Assembly: GCA_946902985.2 (NCBI GenBank)
Contig: OX336395.1
Location: forward strand, 19,570,708-19,634,707
Origin: Meconema thalassinum
Taxonomy: Eukaryota > Arthropoda > Insecta > Orthoptera > Tettigoniidae
Length of the DNA stretch: 64,000 nucleotides
Direction of reading: 5' to 3'
Part shown: positions 47,738 through 60,896 of the stretch, piece after piece
Position numbering within the stretch: position 1 is the first letter of the stretch
Layout: every line of letters starts with the position of its first letter
The notes under the pieces: generated by a model
The model's database searches: none
Told to the model about the DNA's origin: nothing
The model's input: only the letters and a program-made list of their open reading frames with translations
Program-made: the position numbers and the translations under genes

Positions 47738-50700
47738 CAACACCTTCTAAACTTCAAGCCTGCTCTCTCTGCGCGTGACGTCACAAGTGTGGTACGGAAG
47801 GTTTGAGCAGGGAGTGTGCTTCGTAATATACGTTGTTCTCAGTGCGTTAAATTTTATGTTCGACTGGACTCAGCATACCAACGAAAAATATATTCTTTCA
47901 CTTGACCGAGAACCTGAGGGAACAATATGTCTTTCATGCTGTGTGTGTGATGGTTGGACTGAAAACAGCAGTACAGAGACTGCAAACATCCGTAAAAAGA
48001 AAGTCACTGCACAAAATATGTACTGCTGATTTCACTAGGAATCATCATTGGATCCCACTTTAGAAATATACCTGTGAATACAGTTAACTTAGAACTAACG
48101 CACGGCAGTCGGTGAAAATCTACTCCGCGCTGTTTACCTGCACTCTATTTAAGACATCACTAGGAAGGAAAGCTTGTTAAAAAGGAAGCAATTTATGTAC
48201 GATATTACTATTATAATAGTATTTATTATTACTACAACTATGATCATTAGTCATAACACTCTGTGAATTGATCCTCCTTACTATGATTGTCTTCTGGTTG
48301 AATGAAGGATACAGAGGAAAGTAAACAAGGGTAAATATAATATTATAGTGCAGAAAATTTTACGAGAGTAAGGTCCAGAGTCGTTTAAGAAGCACAGATA
48401 TAGACAACACATTACACCACAATTTGATTGGTATCACCTTGATATTTTCATTCATGTTCTGCTTAAAATTGATGGCATTTTCTCCAAATTCTTGGCAATA
48501 TTACACATTCAAACTTAAAGTAGGTTTATAAGTTATCGATCTACAAACCGGGAGAATCAGGCATCTAACATTTCCAACACAGAGGAACCTCCCCAAACTC
48601 TGTATAGATTTTATTGGGGTAAGATGATTGTTGAAAATACTAGGTATCAATCAGTGAATTATCTTCCCTTCCTCAAACGTTGACTTGCAGACTACAGTTA
48701 AAGGAAATAATTTTCCAATTTAAGTTACCTTACATTTATATGAACTATGAACCTTGTTTACGACGTTAAAAATTTTTCTCTTAGTTCTGAATCCACGGGA
48801 TTCAATTACATTTCAAAAACTATTTTGTGTATTGTCTGGTTTGATTAAAAATAAGATAATAATAATAATAGAGGCTAATTATACCATGCCTGCCAAGATG
48901 GTCAGTTGGGAGCCCTATATTAATCTGTTCCCCTATTAACTCATGAATACACTTTTTAAAAACCAATGCAATTCATGAAATATTAGTACACTAAATTATA
49001 CTCAGTGGTATAAATAGAAAGAGTATGTTTCATATTAAATACGCTGGATATTTATGTACCACAGAAGAAAGTGAATTATATGCTTTCTTAAATGCTTAAA
49101 ATGCCTAGCAGCAAAATTCTCGAAAACATCAGGATACTATCATTTTCCAGAGTTAAAGAAGAAAAAGATGCAGGACGATGCTATGTAAAAAAAAACACTG
49201 AAGGAATGGCTTGAGCTAATGTTCTCAATACAATTTGAAATATGGATATAAATTGATGTCGCATAAATGACCAACACATTTTGTCCTCTTATCATCCTAC
49301 ACATCATACTGTATGTGGCTTGCTACCAGTGCTAATACTGTACTTCATATTTGGAAGTTACCCCACATCTGAAAAGTAATTATTCCGTTTGTGAAAGAAT
49401 GGTTACAAAGTAGTGAAAATACACTACACTTGACCATCAACATGGAAATGTCCATGAGCCATTCTTGCTGTTGGTACAAAATTCTATTCCAGAAAGGAAG
49501 GACTGTAAAAAAGCAAAAAAAAATTCAGAAGCAGTATACATTGAAATTTTTAGCTGTATTCAGAAGATATTCAGGGTATTTTAATTGGCAAACCTTAGTT
49601 TTGTGTTTGTGTTGACCGACTGAAAAGCTTCCTTTCATAAAACTTTGTTGAACTTTCGATCTGTGATGTTTCCATTAACTCTTGTTTTTGCTGTTAAGTA
49701 AATGGTACATTCCGCAACCATATTTTAGAAACTTGAAACAGTTCCAGAGCCTTGCTTTAAAAACTGGGCTATTTTATAAAATAAATTATTTACAAGAAAT
49801 TACAGATGAACAAGAGAAATGGATAATTTTAATTATTGCAAATGAGAGAAGCTGTTTTGAGAGCTACATCTGCATAACAAAATGTAATTTCTGTGTAATA
49901 GGGGATCTATCCACCCTGACATACTAGCACTGTTTTATTTCTTAAGTACATTCCTGTAAAAACTCAGTAGAGGTAGAAAGAATAATTTGTCCAATAATAT
50001 TTGTGGGAAGAGATATTTTTTTCCATGGGATGACCAACACGCTTTCCACTTCTTTGATTTTTGGCATAAGATATTGCACAAATTACAAACATGTTTTGTC
50101 ATAAAAAGTGAAATAAAAAAGACATTTGCTTTACATGAGTATTACCATTGCAGTGTCAACAAGCAAATCAAGTGAATGTCACTGAAATCTAAGACAACAC
50201 TATTGCTAACGTTAACTTCATCCTATAAAAGTCACATTTTGCAGTCCTCGGGCACCAGGGTGATTTTTAAACTGCTGTAAATGTCAAGCGTGCAGCATGA
50301 AGAGTTATGTCCAGGGCTACAGAGTAGAAGAAAACCATGATAACATCTATATTTCTCAGAAATCTTGTGCAAAAAACTATGTGATAAGACAGTTACAATT
50401 CTCTTATTTTACAGATACAGAATCTGTTGTTCAAATTGTGGACTTCTGTCATATTAGGAACATAAGTGAGATTTCCTCTACCGTGTGTCGAATAAATGTG
50501 TTGTGCAATTGTATTGACTAGCAGGTTTAAATGTAAGCTTGTGGTGAAATAAATTTTGTAATAAAGAGGCAAAAGGCATATCAGAGCTGTATCTCAATAT
50601 TTCCTTACAGTAAAGTGTAAACGTTCCAGCTAATATGAGATGAATTGAATCATACTGCACAAATGAGAAATGCTGCATGGCGTGGACTGCTCTAAATTAT

Positions 50701-51838
50701 GTTGTCTAAAACTGTATGAATAGGCTACCTGTCACATTATTCAATACCAGAGGCAATTGAAAAGAACTCCCGAATTTTACAATTTCTGTTTGTTTGTAAT
50801 TAATTCTAAGATCCAGTTGCTCTTGTACAAGATCAGAGTAACCAAGCTCCAAATCCCTGCTGTAATTTAAATTTAAATAAGAAATTGAATTTTCTCTTTT
50901 AGCCACTGAAGCGAAATATGATGGACAGCCAGGAAATATTGTTTCCCACAATATATCAGTTTCTTTAAAGTGTATATGGCACAAGCAAATACAGTATGTG
51001 ATAGATAACCTTTAGGCCTAAACACGCACTTGTAGGCTTAATTTCTGCATAAACTAGCTTGCGTCTATTGCATATTCAAAATATTTACATGTAGACCTAG
51101 TATATACTTTAGTCAATATTATTGGTAGGCCTATTTTTTAATTTATATACTGTGCAAAATAATACCGGTACATATTTACAATTACCTGAGGAGTAAGACA
51201 AAATGTAGCCTAACCTAAAAGTATAGCTTAATGTGTCAAATGCCATCCAAAATAAGAGTGGAATGTATTATAAAAGTAAGCCTAAGGAATTTTATTAATA
51301 TCTCCAAAAGCTTTAATATATAAGCAGAAAATACAGTTTCATTTATTTATTTATATACCGGTAGGCTTCCAATTTATCTATTGTTATACTAGGCTATTTA
51401 TTTATTTTACAACGATGCAATTGTACATAATGTAAAATAAATTAAAATTACGGTACCGTACCGGTACATTAAAACCCCAATTATTTATATCGCAAAACTA
51501 GACTGCCGATAACATAAAATGTATCACTTACTCTCGTGAACTGAGTTGGCGGGAAGTCCTTTCGTGGAATAGCAATGAGCTATTAATTTCACTTTAAATT
51601 CTTCGTCCATGGGGAATCTGCAGACATGGACCCTTGGTCCAACATCATATTTGCCAAGACAACCTGTTACACAGCAGCGATGAGGCATCTTTCACCAGTT
51701 AAACACTAAAACTTCACTGCACTAAACTACAACGTAAACTCTCCAGCAAGACAAATTCAACATGTCCGCTAGGACCACACTTTTCTTAGCGTGGACCGGT
51801 GACGTCAGACCACGCTGGCCTGGATATAGATGGTGTTG
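47738..51838 (-). mobile_element. THAP-exon TIR element, unit 3
   Basis: 4101 bp with both TIRs and flanking CTATAAC (47731-47737 and 51839-51845). It appears identical to unit 4 at an offset of 5560. Confidence 0.8.
51532..51688 (-). CDS. THAP domain first exon, unit 3
   Basis: Same exon, start and donor as in units 1 and 2. The second-half frame is at 50706-50984. Confidence 0.6.
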
Positions 51839-53297
51839 CTATAACCCGGAGCCAAGGCTGTAGTGGTGACGTGTCCGGCAAGTGTTGTGGAGGGCTGTGG
51901 TGGTACAGGAGCCATACCGAGGTGGCTGTGGAGGTCTATAACCCGTGACCAAGGCTATAGTGGTGACGTGTCCGGCAAGTGTTGTGGAGGGCTGTGGTGG
52001 TACAGGAGCCATACCGAGGTGGCTGTGGGGGTCTATAACCCGGGACCAAGGCTGTAGTGGTGACGTGTCCGGCAAGTGTGGTGGAGGACTGTGGTGGTAC
52101 AGGAGCCATACCGAGGTGGCTGTGGGGGTCTATTACCCGGGACCAAGGCTGTAGTGGTGACGTGTCCGGCAAGTGTGGTGGAGGACTGTGGTGGTACAGG
52201 AGCCATACCGAGGTGGCTGTGGGGGTCTATTACCCGGGACCAAGGCTGTAGTGGTGACGTGTCCGGCAAGTGTGGTGGAGGACTGTGGTGGTACAGGAGC
52301 CATACCGAGGTGGCTGTGGGGGTCTATAACCCGGGACCAAGGCTGTAGTGGTGACGTGTCCGGCAAGTGTGGTGGAGGACTGTGGTGGTACAGGTGCCAT
52401 ACCGAGGTGGCTGTGAGGGTCTATAACCCAGGACCAAGGCTGTAGTGGTGACGTGTCTAGCAAGTATGGTGGAGGACTGTGGTGGTACAGGTGCCATACC
52501 GAGGTGGCTGTGAGGGTCTATGGCCTAGGACAAAGGCTGTAGAGGTGACGTATCCAGCAAGTGTGGTGGAGGACTGTGGTGGTACAGGAGCCATATCGAG
52601 GTGGCTGTGGGGTTCTATAACCCGGGACCAAGGCTGTAGTGGTGACGTGTCCAGCAAGTGTGGTGGAGGACTGTGGTGGTACAGGAGCCATACCGAGGTG
52701 GCTGTGGGGGTCTATAACCCGGGACCATGGCTGTAGTGGTGACGTGTCCGGCAAGTGTGGTGAGGACTCTGGTGGTGCAGGAGCCATATCGAGGTAGCTG
52801 TGGGGGTCTATAACCCGGGACCAAGGCTATAGCCGTGACGTGGCGGCAAGTGTGGTGGAGGACTGTGGTGGTACAGGAGCCATACCAAGGTAGCTCTGGG
52901 GGTCTATAACCCGGGACCAAGGCTGTAGTGGTGATGTGTCCGGCAAGTGTGGTGGAGGACTGTGGTGGTAAAGGAGCCATACCGAGGTGACTGTGAGGGT
53001 CTATAACCCGGGACCAAGGCTGTAGTGGTGACGTGTCCGGGAAGTGTGGTGGAGGACTGTGGTGGTACAGGAGCCATACTGAGGTGGCTGTGAGCGTCTA
53101 TAACCCGGGACCAAGGCTGTAGTGGTGACGTGTCCAGCAAGTGTGGTGGAGGACTGTGGTGGTAAAGGAGCCATACTGAGGTGGCTGAGGGGGTCTATAA
53201 CCCGGGACCAAGGCTGTAGTGGTGACTTGTCCAGCAAGTGAGGTGGAGGACTGTGGTGGTACGGGAGCCATATCGAGGTGGCTGTGGGGTCTATAAC
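51839..53297 (+). repeat. Minisatellite array D (about 15 copies)
   Basis: 97-bp monomers in the same phase as array C. The right part (from about 52705) copies the right part of array C at offset 5560. Confidence 0.9.
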
Positions 53298-56200
53298 CAA
53301 CACCTTCTAAACTTCAAGCCTGCTCTCTCTGCGCGTGACGTCACAAGTGTGGTACGGAAGGTTTGAGCAGGGAGTGTGCTTCGTAATATACGTTGTTCTC
53401 AGTGCGTTAAATTTTATGTTCGACTGGACTCAGCATACCAACGAAAAATATATTCTTTCACTTGACCGAGAACCTGAGGGAACAATATGTCTTTCATGCT
53501 GTGTGTGTGATGGTTGGACTGAAAACAGCAGTACAGAGACTGCAAACATCCGTAAAAAGAAAGTCACTGCACAAAATATGTACTGCTGATTTCACTAGGA
53601 ATCATCATTGGATCCCACTTTAGAAATATACCTGTGAATACAGTTAACTTAGAACTAACGCACGGCAGTCGGTGAAAATCTACTCCGCGCTGTTTACCTG
53701 CACTCTATTTAAGACATCACTAGGAAGGAAAGCTTGTTAAAAAGGAAGCAATTTATGTACGATATTACTATTATAATAGTATTTATTATTACTACAACTA
53801 TGATCATTAGTCATAACACTCTGTGAATTGATCCTCCTTACTATGATTGTCTTCTGGTTGAATGAAGGATACAGAGGAAAGTAAACAAGGGTAAATATAA
53901 TATTATAGTGCAGAAAATTTTACGAGAGTAAGGTCCAGAGTCGTTTAAGAAGCACAGATATAGACAACACATTACACCACAATTTGATTGGTATCACCTT
54001 GATATTTTCATTCATGTTCTGCTTAAAATTGATGGCATTTTCTCCAAATTCTTGGCAATATTACACATTCAAACTTAAAGTAGGTTTATAAGTTATCGAT
54101 CTACAAACCGGGAGAATCAGGCATCTAACATTTCCAACACAGAGGAACCTCCCCAAACTCTGTATAGATTTTATTGGGGTAAGATGATTGTTGAAAATAC
54201 TAGGTATCAATCAGTGAATTATCTTCCCTTCCTCAAACGTTGACTTGCAGACTACAGTTAAAGGAAATAATTTTCCAATTTAAGTTACCTTACATTTATA
54301 TGAACTATGAACCTTGTTTACGACGTTAAAAATTTTTCTCTTAGTTCTGAATCCACGGGATTCAATTACATTTCAAAAACTATTTTGTGTATTGTCTGGT
54401 TTGATTAAAAATAAGATAATAATAATAATAGAGGCTAATTATACCATGCCTGCCAAGATGGTCAGTTGGGAGCCCTATATTAATCTGTTCCCCTATTAAC
54501 TCATGAATACACTTTTTAAAAACCAATGCAATTCATGAAATATTAGTACACTAAATTATACTCAGTGGTATAAATAGAAAGAGTATGTTTCATATTAAAT
54601 ACGCTGGATATTTATGTACCACAGAAGAAAGTGAATTATATGCTTTCTTAAATGCTTAAAATGCCTAGCAGCAAAATTCTCGAAAACATCAGGATACTAT
54701 CATTTTCCAGAGTTAAAGAAGAAAAAGATGCAGGACGATGCTATGTAAAAAAAAACACTGAAGGAATGGCTTGAGCTAATGTTCTCAATACAATTTGAAA
54801 TATGGATATAAATTGATGTCGCATAAATGACCAACACATTTTGTCCTCTTATCATCCTACACATCATACTGTATGTGGCTTGCTACCAGTGCTAATACTG
54901 TACTTCATATTTGGAAGTTACCCCACATCTGAAAAGTAATTATTCCGTTTGTGAAAGAATGGTTACAAAGTAGTGAAAATACACTACACTTGACCATCAA
55001 CATGGAAATGTCCATGAGCCATTCTTGCTGTTGGTACAAAATTCTATTCCAGAAAGGAAGGACTGTAAAAAAGCAAAAAAAAATTCAGAAGCAGTATACA
55101 TTGAAATTTTTAGCTGTATTCAGAAGATATTCAGGGTATTTTAATTGGCAAACCTTAGTTTTGTGTTTGTGTTGACCGACTGAAAAGCTTCCTTTCATAA
55201 AACTTTGTTGAACTTTCGATCTGTGATGTTTCCATTAACTCTTGTTTTTGCTGTTAAGTAAATGGTACATTCCGCAACCATATTTTAGAAACTTGAAACA
55301 GTTCCAGAGCCTTGCTTTAAAAACTGGGCTATTTTATAAAATAAATTATTTACAAGAAATTACAGATGAACAAGAGAAATGGATAATTTTAATTATTGCA
55401 AATGAGAGAAGCTGTTTTGAGAGCTACATCTGCATAACAAAATGTAATTTCTGTGTAATAGGGGATCTATCCACCCTGACATACTAGCACTGTTTTATTT
55501 CTTAAGTACATTCCTGTAAAAACTCAGTAGAGGTAGAAAGAATAATTTGTCCAATAATATTTGTGGGAAGAGATATTTTTTTCCATGGGATGACCAACAC
55601 GCTTTCCACTTCTTTGATTTTTGGCATAAGATATTGCACAAATTACAAACATGTTTTGTCATAAAAAGTGAAATAAAAAAGACATTTGCTTTACATGAGT
55701 ATTACCATTGCAGTGTCAACAAGCAAATCAAGTGAATGTCACTGAAATCTAAGACAACACTATTGCTAACGTTAACTTCATCCTATAAAAGTCACATTTT
55801 GCAGTCCTCGGGCACCAGGGTGATTTTTAAACTGCTGTAAATGTCAAGCGTGCAGCATGAAGAGTTATGTCCAGGGCTACAGAGTAGAAGAAAACCATGA
55901 TAACATCTATATTTCTCAGAAATCTTGTGCAAAAAACTATGTGATAAGACAGTTACAATTCTCTTATTTTACAGATACAGAATCTGTTGTTCAAATTGTG
56001 GACTTCTGTCATATTAGGAACATAAGTGAGATTTCCTCTACCGTGTGTCGAATAAATGTGTTGTGCAATTGTATTGACTAGCAGGTTTAAATGTAAGCTT
56101 GTGGTGAAATAAATTTTGTAATAAAGAGGCAAAAGGCATATCAGAGCTGTATCTCAATATTTCCTTACAGTAAAGTGTAAACGTTCCAGCTAATATGAGA

Positions 56201-57398
56201 TGAATTGAATCATACTGCACAAATGAGAAATGCTGCATGGCGTGGACTGCTCTAAATTATGTTGTCTAAAACTGTATGAATAGGCTACCTGTCACATTAT
56301 TCAATACCAGAGGCAATTGAAAAGAACTCCCGAATTTTACAATTTCTGTTTGTTTGTAATTAATTCTAAGATCCAGTTGCTCTTGTACAAGATCAGAGTA
56401 ACCAAGCTCCAAATCCCTGCTGTAATTTAAATTTAAATAAGAAATTGAATTTTCTCTTTTAGCCACTGAAGCGAAATATGATGGACAGCCAGGAAATATT
56501 GTTTCCCACAATATATCAGTTTCTTTAAAGTGTATATGGCACAAGCAAATACAGTATGTGATAGATAACCTTTAGGCCTAAACACGCACTTGTAGGCTTA
56601 ATTTCTGCATAAACTAGCTTGCGTCTATTGCATATTCAAAATATTTACATGTAGACCTAGTATATACTTTAGTCAATATTATTGGTAGGCCTATTTTTTA
56701 ATTTATATACTGTGCAAAATAATACCGGTACATATTTACAATTACCTGAGGAGTAAGACAAAATGTAGCCTAACCTAAAAGTATAGCTTAATGTGTCAAA
56801 TGCCATCCAAAATAAGAGTGGAATGTATTATAAAAGTAAGCCTAAGGAATTTTATTAATATCTCCAAAAGCTTTAATATATAAGCAGAAAATACAGTTTC
56901 ATTTATTTATTTATATACCGGTAGGCTTCCAATTTATCTATTGTTATACTAGGCTATTTATTTATTTTACAACGATGCAATTGTACATAATGTAAAATAA
57001 ATTAAAATTACGGTACCGTACCGGTACATTAAAACCCCAATTATTTATATCGCAAAACTAGACTGCCGATAACATAAAATGTATCACTTACTCTCGTGAA
57101 CTGAGTTGGCGGGAAGTCCTTTCGTGGAATAGCAATGAGCTATTAATTTCACTTTAAATTCTTCGTCCATGGGGAATCTGCAGACATGGACCCTTGGTCC
57201 AACATCATATTTGCCAAGACAACCTGTTACACAGCAGCGATGAGGCATCTTTCACCAGTTAAACACTAAAACTTCACTGCACTAAACTACAACGTAAACT
57301 CTCCAGCAAGACAAATTCAACATGTCCGCTAGGACCACACTTTTCTTAGCGTGGACCGGTGACGTCAGACCACGCTGGCCTGGATATAGATGGTGTTG
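53298..57398 (-). mobile_element. THAP-exon TIR element, unit 4
   Basis: 4101 bp, duplicate of unit 3. The small Cys ORF lies at 53335-53589 (from a GTG) and the second-half THAP frame at 56266-56544. Confidence 0.8.
57092..57248 (-). CDS. THAP domain first exon, unit 4
   Basis: Identical in position to the unit 3 exon at offset 5560, with the same start and donor. Confidence 0.6.
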
Positions 57399-60300
57399 CT
57401 ATAACCCGGAGCCAAGGCTGTAGTGGTGACGTGTCCGGCAAGTGTTGTGGAGGGCTGTGGTGGTACAGGAGCCATACCGAGGTGGCTGTGGAGGTCTATA
57501 ACCCGTGACCAAGGCTATAGTGGTGACGTGTCCGGCAAGTGTTGTGGAGGGCTGTGGTGGTACAGGAGCCATACCGAGGTGGCTGTGGGGGTCTATAACC
57601 CGGGACCAAGGCTGTAGTGGTGACGTGTCCGGCAAGTGTGGTGGAGGACTGTGGTGGTACAGGAGCCATACCGAGGTGGCTGTGGGGGTCTATAACCCGG
57701 TACCAAGGCTGTAGTGGTGACGTGTCCGGCAAGTGTGGTGGAGGACTGTGGTGGTACAGGAGCCATACCGAGGTGGCTGTGGGGGTCTATAACCCGGGAC
57801 CAAGGCTGTAGTGGTGACGTGTCCGGCAAGTGTGGTGGAGGACTGTGGTGGTACAGGTGCCATACCGAGGTGGCTGTGGGGGTCTATGACCTAGGACAAA
57901 GGCTGTAGAGGTGACGTATCCAGCAAGTGTGGTGGAGGACTGTGGTGGTACAGGAGCCATATCGAGGTGGCTGTGAGGGTCTATGGCCTAGGACAAAGGC
58001 TGTAGAGGTGACGTATCCAGCAAGTGTGGTGGAGGACTGTGGTGGTACAGGAGCCATATCGAGGTGGCTGTGGGGTTCTATAACCCGGGACCAAGGCTGT
58101 AGTGGTGACGTGTCCAGCAAGTGTGGTGGAGGACTGTGGTGGTACAGGAGCCATATCGAGGTGGCTGTGAGGGTCTATAACCCGGGACCAAGGCTGTAGC
58201 GGTGTCGTGTCCAGCAAGTGTGGTGGAGGACTGTGGTGGTACAGGAGCCATATCGAGGTGGCTGTGAGGGTCTATAACCCGGGACCAAGGCTGTAGCGGT
58301 GTCGTGTCCAGCAAGTGTGGTGGAGGACTGTGGTGGTACAGGAGACATACCGAGGTGGCTGTGGGGGTCTATAACCCGGGACCAAGGCTGTAGTGGTGTC
58401 GTGTCCGGCAAGTGTGGTGGAGGACTGTGGTGGTACAGGAGCCATATCGAGGTGGCTGTGAGGGTCTATAACCCGGGACCAAGGCTGTAGTGGTGTCGTG
58501 TCCGGCAAGTGTGGTGGAGGACTGTGGTGGTACAGGAGCCATACCGAGGTGGCTGTGAGGGTCTATAACCCGGGACCAAGGCTGTAGTGGTGTCGTGTCC
58601 GGCAAGTGTGGTGGAGGACTGTGGTGGTACAGGAGCCATATCGAGGTGGCTGTGAGGGTCTATAACCCGGGACCAAGGCTGTAGTGGTGTCGTGTCCGGC
58701 AAGTGTGGTGGAGGACTGTGGTGGTACAGGAGCCATATCGAGGTGGCTGTGGGGGTCTATAACCCAGGACCAAGGCTGTAGTGGTGTCGTGTCCGGCAAG
58801 TGTGGTGGAGGACTGTGGTGGTACAGGAGCCATATCGAGGTGGCTGTGAGGGTCTATAACCCGGGACCAAGGCTGTAGTGGTGACGTGTCTGGCAAGTGT
58901 GGTGGAGGACTGTGGTGGTACAGGAGCCATATCGAGGTGGCTGTGAGGGTCTATAACCCGGGACCAAGGCTGTAGTGGTGACGTGTCCGGCAAGTGTGGT
59001 GGAGGACTGTGGTGGTACAGGAGCCATACCGAGGTGGCTGTGGGGGTCTATAACCCGGGACCAAGGCTGTAGCGGTGACTTGTCCAGCAAGTGTGGTGGA
59101 GGACTGTGGTGGTACAGGAGCCATACCGAGGTGGCTGTGGGGGTCTATAACCCGGGACCAAGGCTGTAGTGGTGACGTGTCCGGCAAGTGTGGTGGAGGA
59201 CTGTGGTGGTACAGGAGCCATACCGAAGTGGCTGTGGAGGTCTATAACCCGGGTCCAAGGCTGTAGTGGTGACGTGTCCGGCAAGTGTGGTGGAGGACTG
59301 TGGTGGTACAGGAGCCATACCGAGGTGGCTGTGAGGGTCTATAACCCGGGACCAGGGCTGTAGTGGTGACGTGTCCAGCAAGTGTGGTGGAGGACTGTGG
59401 TGGTACAGGAGCCAAACTGAGGTGGCTGTGGGGGTCTATAACCCGGGACCAAGGCTGTAGTGGTGACGTGTCCGGCAAGTGTGGTGGAGGACTGTGGTGG
59501 TACAGGAGCCATACCGAGGTGGCTGTGGGGGTCTATAACCCGGGACCAAGGCTGTAGCGGTGACTTGTCCAGCAAGTGTGGTGGAGGACTGTGGTGGTAC
59601 AGGAGCCATACCGAGGTGGCTGTGGGGGTCTATAACCAGGGACCAAGGCTGTAGTGGTGACGTGTCCGGCAAGTGTGGTGGAGGACTGTGGTGGTACAGG
59701 AGCCATACCGAGGTGGCTGTGAGGGTCTATAACCAGGGACCAAGGCTGTAGTGGTGACGTGTCCGGCAAGTGTGGTGGAGGACTGTGGTGGTACAGGAGC
59801 CATACCGAGGTGGCTGTGGGGGTCTATAACCCGGGACCAAGGCTGTAGCGGTGACTTGTCCAGCAAGTGTGGTGGAGGACTGTGGTGGTACAGGAGCCAT
59901 ACCGAGGTGGCTGTGGGGGTCTATAACCCGGGACCAAGGCTGTAGTGGTGACGTGTCCAGCAAGTGTGGTGGAGGACTGTGGTGGTACAGGAGCCATACC
60001 GAGGTGGCTGTGGGGGTCTATAACCCGGGACCAAGGCTGTAGCGGTGACTTGTCCAGCAAGTGTGGTGGAGGACTGTGGTGGTACAGGAGCCATACCGAG
60101 GTGGCTGTGGGGGTCTATAACCCGGGACCAAGGCTGTAGTGGTGACGTGTCCAGCAAGTGTGGTGGAGGACTGTGGTGGTACAGGAGCCATACCGAGGTG
60201 GCTGTGGGGGTCTATAACCCGGGACCAAGGCTGTAGTGGTGACGTGTCCAGCAAGTGTGGAGGAGGACTGTGGTGGTATAGGAGCCATACCAAGGTAGCT

Positions 60301-60896
60301 CTGGGGGTCTATAACCCGGGACCAAGGCTGTAGTGGTGACGTGTCCGGCAAGTGTGGAGGAGGACTGTGGTGGTATAGGAGCCATACCAAGGTAGCTCTG
60401 GGGGTCTATAACCCGGGACCAAGGCTGTAGTGGTGACGTGTCCGGCAAGTGTGGAGGAGGACTGTGGTGGTATAGGAGCCATACCAAGGTAGCTCTGGGG
60501 GTCTATAACCCGGGACCAAGGCTGTAGTGGTGATGTGTCCGGCAAGTGTGGTGGAGGACTGTGGTGGTAAAGGAGCCATACCGAGGTGGCTGTGAGGGTC
60601 TATAACCCGGGACCAAGGCTGTAGTGGTGACGTGTCCGGGAAGTGTGGTGGAGGACTGTGGTGGTACAGGAGCCATACTGAGGTGGCTGTGAGCGTCTAT
60701 AACCCGGGACCAAGGCTGTAGTGGTGACGTGTCCAGCAAGTGTGGTGGAGGACTGTGGTGGTAAAGGAGCCATACTGAGGTGGCTGAGGGGGTCTATAAC
60801 CCGGGACCAAGGCTGTAGTGGTGACGTGACCAGCAAGTGAGGTGGAGGACTGTGGTGGTACGGGAGCCATATCGAGGTGGCTGTGGGGTCTATAAC
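57399..60896 (+). repeat. Minisatellite array E (about 36 copies)
   Basis: The longest array. A block of about seven monomers at 58190-58800 carries TGTCGTG in place of TGACGTG. From about 59050 to 60060 monomers with GCGGTGACTTGTCC recur among standard ones, partly as 194-bp pairs. Three monomers at 60240-60500 carry GGAGGAGGACTG with AAGGTAGCTC. Confidence 0.9.

Noticed and set aside
57399..60896. Dozens of 64-91 codon frames on both strands
   Set aside because: All are repeats of the same minisatellite monomers at 97-bp steps, not genes.
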